Positions 6,345 to 7,393 of a stretch of DNA of 7,393 nucleotides are shown here, piece after piece (positions within the stretch are counted from its first letter, which is position 1; each line of letters starts with the position of its first letter). Origin of the DNA: an uncultured Chitinophaga sp. (lineage in GTDB: Bacteria; Bacteroidota; Bacteroidia; Chitinophagales; Chitinophagaceae); assembly GCF_937874145.1 (NCBI RefSeq), contig NZ_CALNBI010000102.1, positions 1 to 7,393 on the forward strand, given 5' to 3'. A program made the translations under genes and the position numbers. Below the pieces are notes generated by a model. The model worked only from the letters and a program-made list of their open reading frames with translations. It ran no database searches and was not told where the DNA came from.

Positions 6345-7393
6345 ATGAAAACAACGCCTCGTCTACTGGCCGCCATGGCCGTGCTGTGCAGCCATCTGCC
6401 AGCCTCCGCATCCGACACCGCCATCACCGTTACCAAACGATACCTCAACCTGCCCGTTTCCCAACAGAACGAACGCGCCATCATGACGATGAAAGCCGCC
6501 GGGGAAGAAGAGCGCAGCTTCCGCATCCGACTCAGCGCCACGCCCGAATACTGGGTGTTCGTGGACATGAGCGCCTGGAAAGGCAAAACCCTGCGCCTGC
6601 AATTCGACGGTAGCGGTGCCGGAATATCGCACATCTACCAGGACGACCGCATCGCCGGGCAGGACTCCCTCTACCGGGAGCACCGCCGCCCGCAGTACCA
6701 TTTTTCCACCCGCCGCGGTTGGATCAACGACCCCAACGGGCTCGTTTTCTACGAAGGAGAATATCATCTCTTCTACCAGCACAACCCTTACGAACGCGAA
6801 TGGGAAAATATGTCCTGGGGCCACGCCGTGAGCAAAGACCTGGTCCACTGGCAGGAGCTGCCCGTTGCCCTGCACCCCGACAAATCCGGCACCATGTTCT
6901 CTGGCTCCGCCGTGATCGATTACGATAATACTTCCGGCTTCGGAAAGCCCGGCTACCCCGCCATGGTGGCGCTGTATACCGTCGACAGCCCCGACCGGCA
7001 GGTGCAGTCCCTGGCTTACAGCCTCGACAAAGGCCGCACCTGGACCAAATACGCCCGCAATCCCCTCATCGATTCCAAAGAGAAATGGAACAGTAAAGAC
7101 ACCCGGGATCCCCGCGTGCTCTGGTACGCCCCGGGCAAGCACTGGGTCATGGTGCTCAATGAGCGCGACGGCCACTCCATTTACACCTCCGCCAACCTGA
7201 AAGACTGGACCTACCAGAGCCACGTCACCGGCTTTTGGGAATGCCCGGATTTATTTGAGCTCCCGGTCGACGGGAACCTGCAAAACAAAAAATGGGTCAT
7301 GTACGGCGCTTCCAACACGTATATGATCGGGAGGTTCGATGGCAAAACGTTTACGCCCGAGCAAGGGAAATACTACTTCTCCGCAGGTTCCAT
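6345..7393 (+). CDS. secreted GH32 beta-fructosidase (levanase/inulinase type), 5' part
   Basis: The frame runs from ATG 6345 to the window edge, 349 residues without a stop. Residues 1-22 form a Sec signal peptide (MKTTPRLLAAMAVL, then ASA), giving periplasmic or extracellular export. Residues about 25-110 match the small N-terminal domain annotated DUF4980, which precedes GH32 modules in Bacteroidota. The five-bladed beta-propeller catalytic domain starts near 115 with all three signature motifs: WINDPNG (126-132) with nucleophile D129, RDP (254-256) with transition-state stabiliser D255, and ECPDLF (299-304) with acid/base E299. FYQHNP (143-148), MSWGHAVSKDLVHW (156-169) and FSGSAV (185-190) are further conserved GH32 segments. 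GH32 enzymes hydrolyse beta-fructosides; exo-acting cleavage of levan or inulin is typical of this architecture, but linkage preference cannot be read here. The end of the propeller and the C-terminal beta-sandwich lie beyond the window. It probably belongs to a fructan-utilisation locus. Confidence 0.93.
   Translation, partial: MKTTPRLLAAMAVLCSHLPASASDTAITVTKRYLNLPVSQQNERAIMTMKAAGEEERSFRIRLSATPEYWVFVDMSAWKGKTLRLQFDGSGAGISHIYQDDRIAGQDSLYREHRRPQYHFSTRRGWINDPNGLVFYEGEYHLFYQHNPYEREWENMSWGHAVSKDLVHWQELPVALHPDKSGTMFSGSAVIDYDNTSGFGKPGYPAMVALYTVDSPDRQVQSLAYSLDKGRTWTKYARNPLIDSKEKWNSKDTRDPRVLWYAPGKHWVMVLNERDGHSIYTSANLKDWTYQSHVTGFWECPDLFELPVDGNLQNKKWVMYGASNTYMIGRFDGKTFTPEQGKYYFSAGS

Noticed and set aside
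6345..6412. Lipoprotein signal in the GH32 protein at Cys15
   Set aside because: The residues before it are Ala-Val-Leu, which do not form a lipobox; a Sec cleavage after ASA near residue 22 fits better.
5474..6634. Minus-strand open frame of 386 codons across the reductase end and GH32 start
   Set aside because: It spans two well-supported plus-strand genes and the gap between them, and has no recognisable domain.
6363..7223. Minus-strand open frame of 286 codons opposite the GH32 gene
   Set aside because: The plus frame shows the intact GH32 catalytic motifs; the minus translation is a Gly/Val-rich composition artefact.

Overview
The window looks like chromosomal DNA from a Bacteroidota bacterium, most likely Chitinophagaceae (Chitinophaga-like). 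This is inferred from several features. Start codons lack clear Shine-Dalgarno sequences. Short TAnnTTTG elements, the Bacteroidota primary-sigma -7 consensus, lie upstream of several genes. One lipoprotein carries a Bacteroidota-type surface-export signal (Cys followed by Lys-Asp-Asp). A DUF4980-GH32 fructan hydrolase is also present. No tRNA, rRNA, CRISPR array, insertion sequence or integrase is visible.

Left part (1-1830): the 3' end of an unidentified plus-strand gene converges with a small A/T-rich minus-strand gene of the DUF7000 type (117-620). A 332-base divergent intergenic region follows, with candidate promoters facing both ways and three GATSCATC-like sites. Next is a complete HAD-IIA (NagD-like) phosphatase (953-1780). 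A perfect 15-bp hairpin (1796-1829) sits between it and the next, convergent transcription unit and probably terminates both.

Middle (1845-4774): a tight minus-strand operon of three genes with gaps of 11 and 15 bases. In transcription order it encodes a 578-residue exported protein with a helical/coiled-coil middle and a beta-rich, barrel-like C-terminus, a 152-residue protein without a signal peptide, and a 235-residue lipoprotein with a Big_1-like Ig domain and a surface-export motif. I do not recognise the operon as a named system. Its composition suggests an envelope or surface assembly, and it is the best candidate here for something undescribed.

Right part (4883-7393): a geranylgeranyl-reductase-family flavoprotein (5033-6274) with intact FAD and substrate-binding motifs. 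It is followed by the 5' two-thirds or so of a secreted GH32 beta-fructosidase (levanase/inulinase type) with all three catalytic motifs, which runs off the window. The GH32 gene has its own -7-like element and probably opens or belongs to a fructan-utilisation locus continuing to the right. The blocks appear functionally independent of one another.
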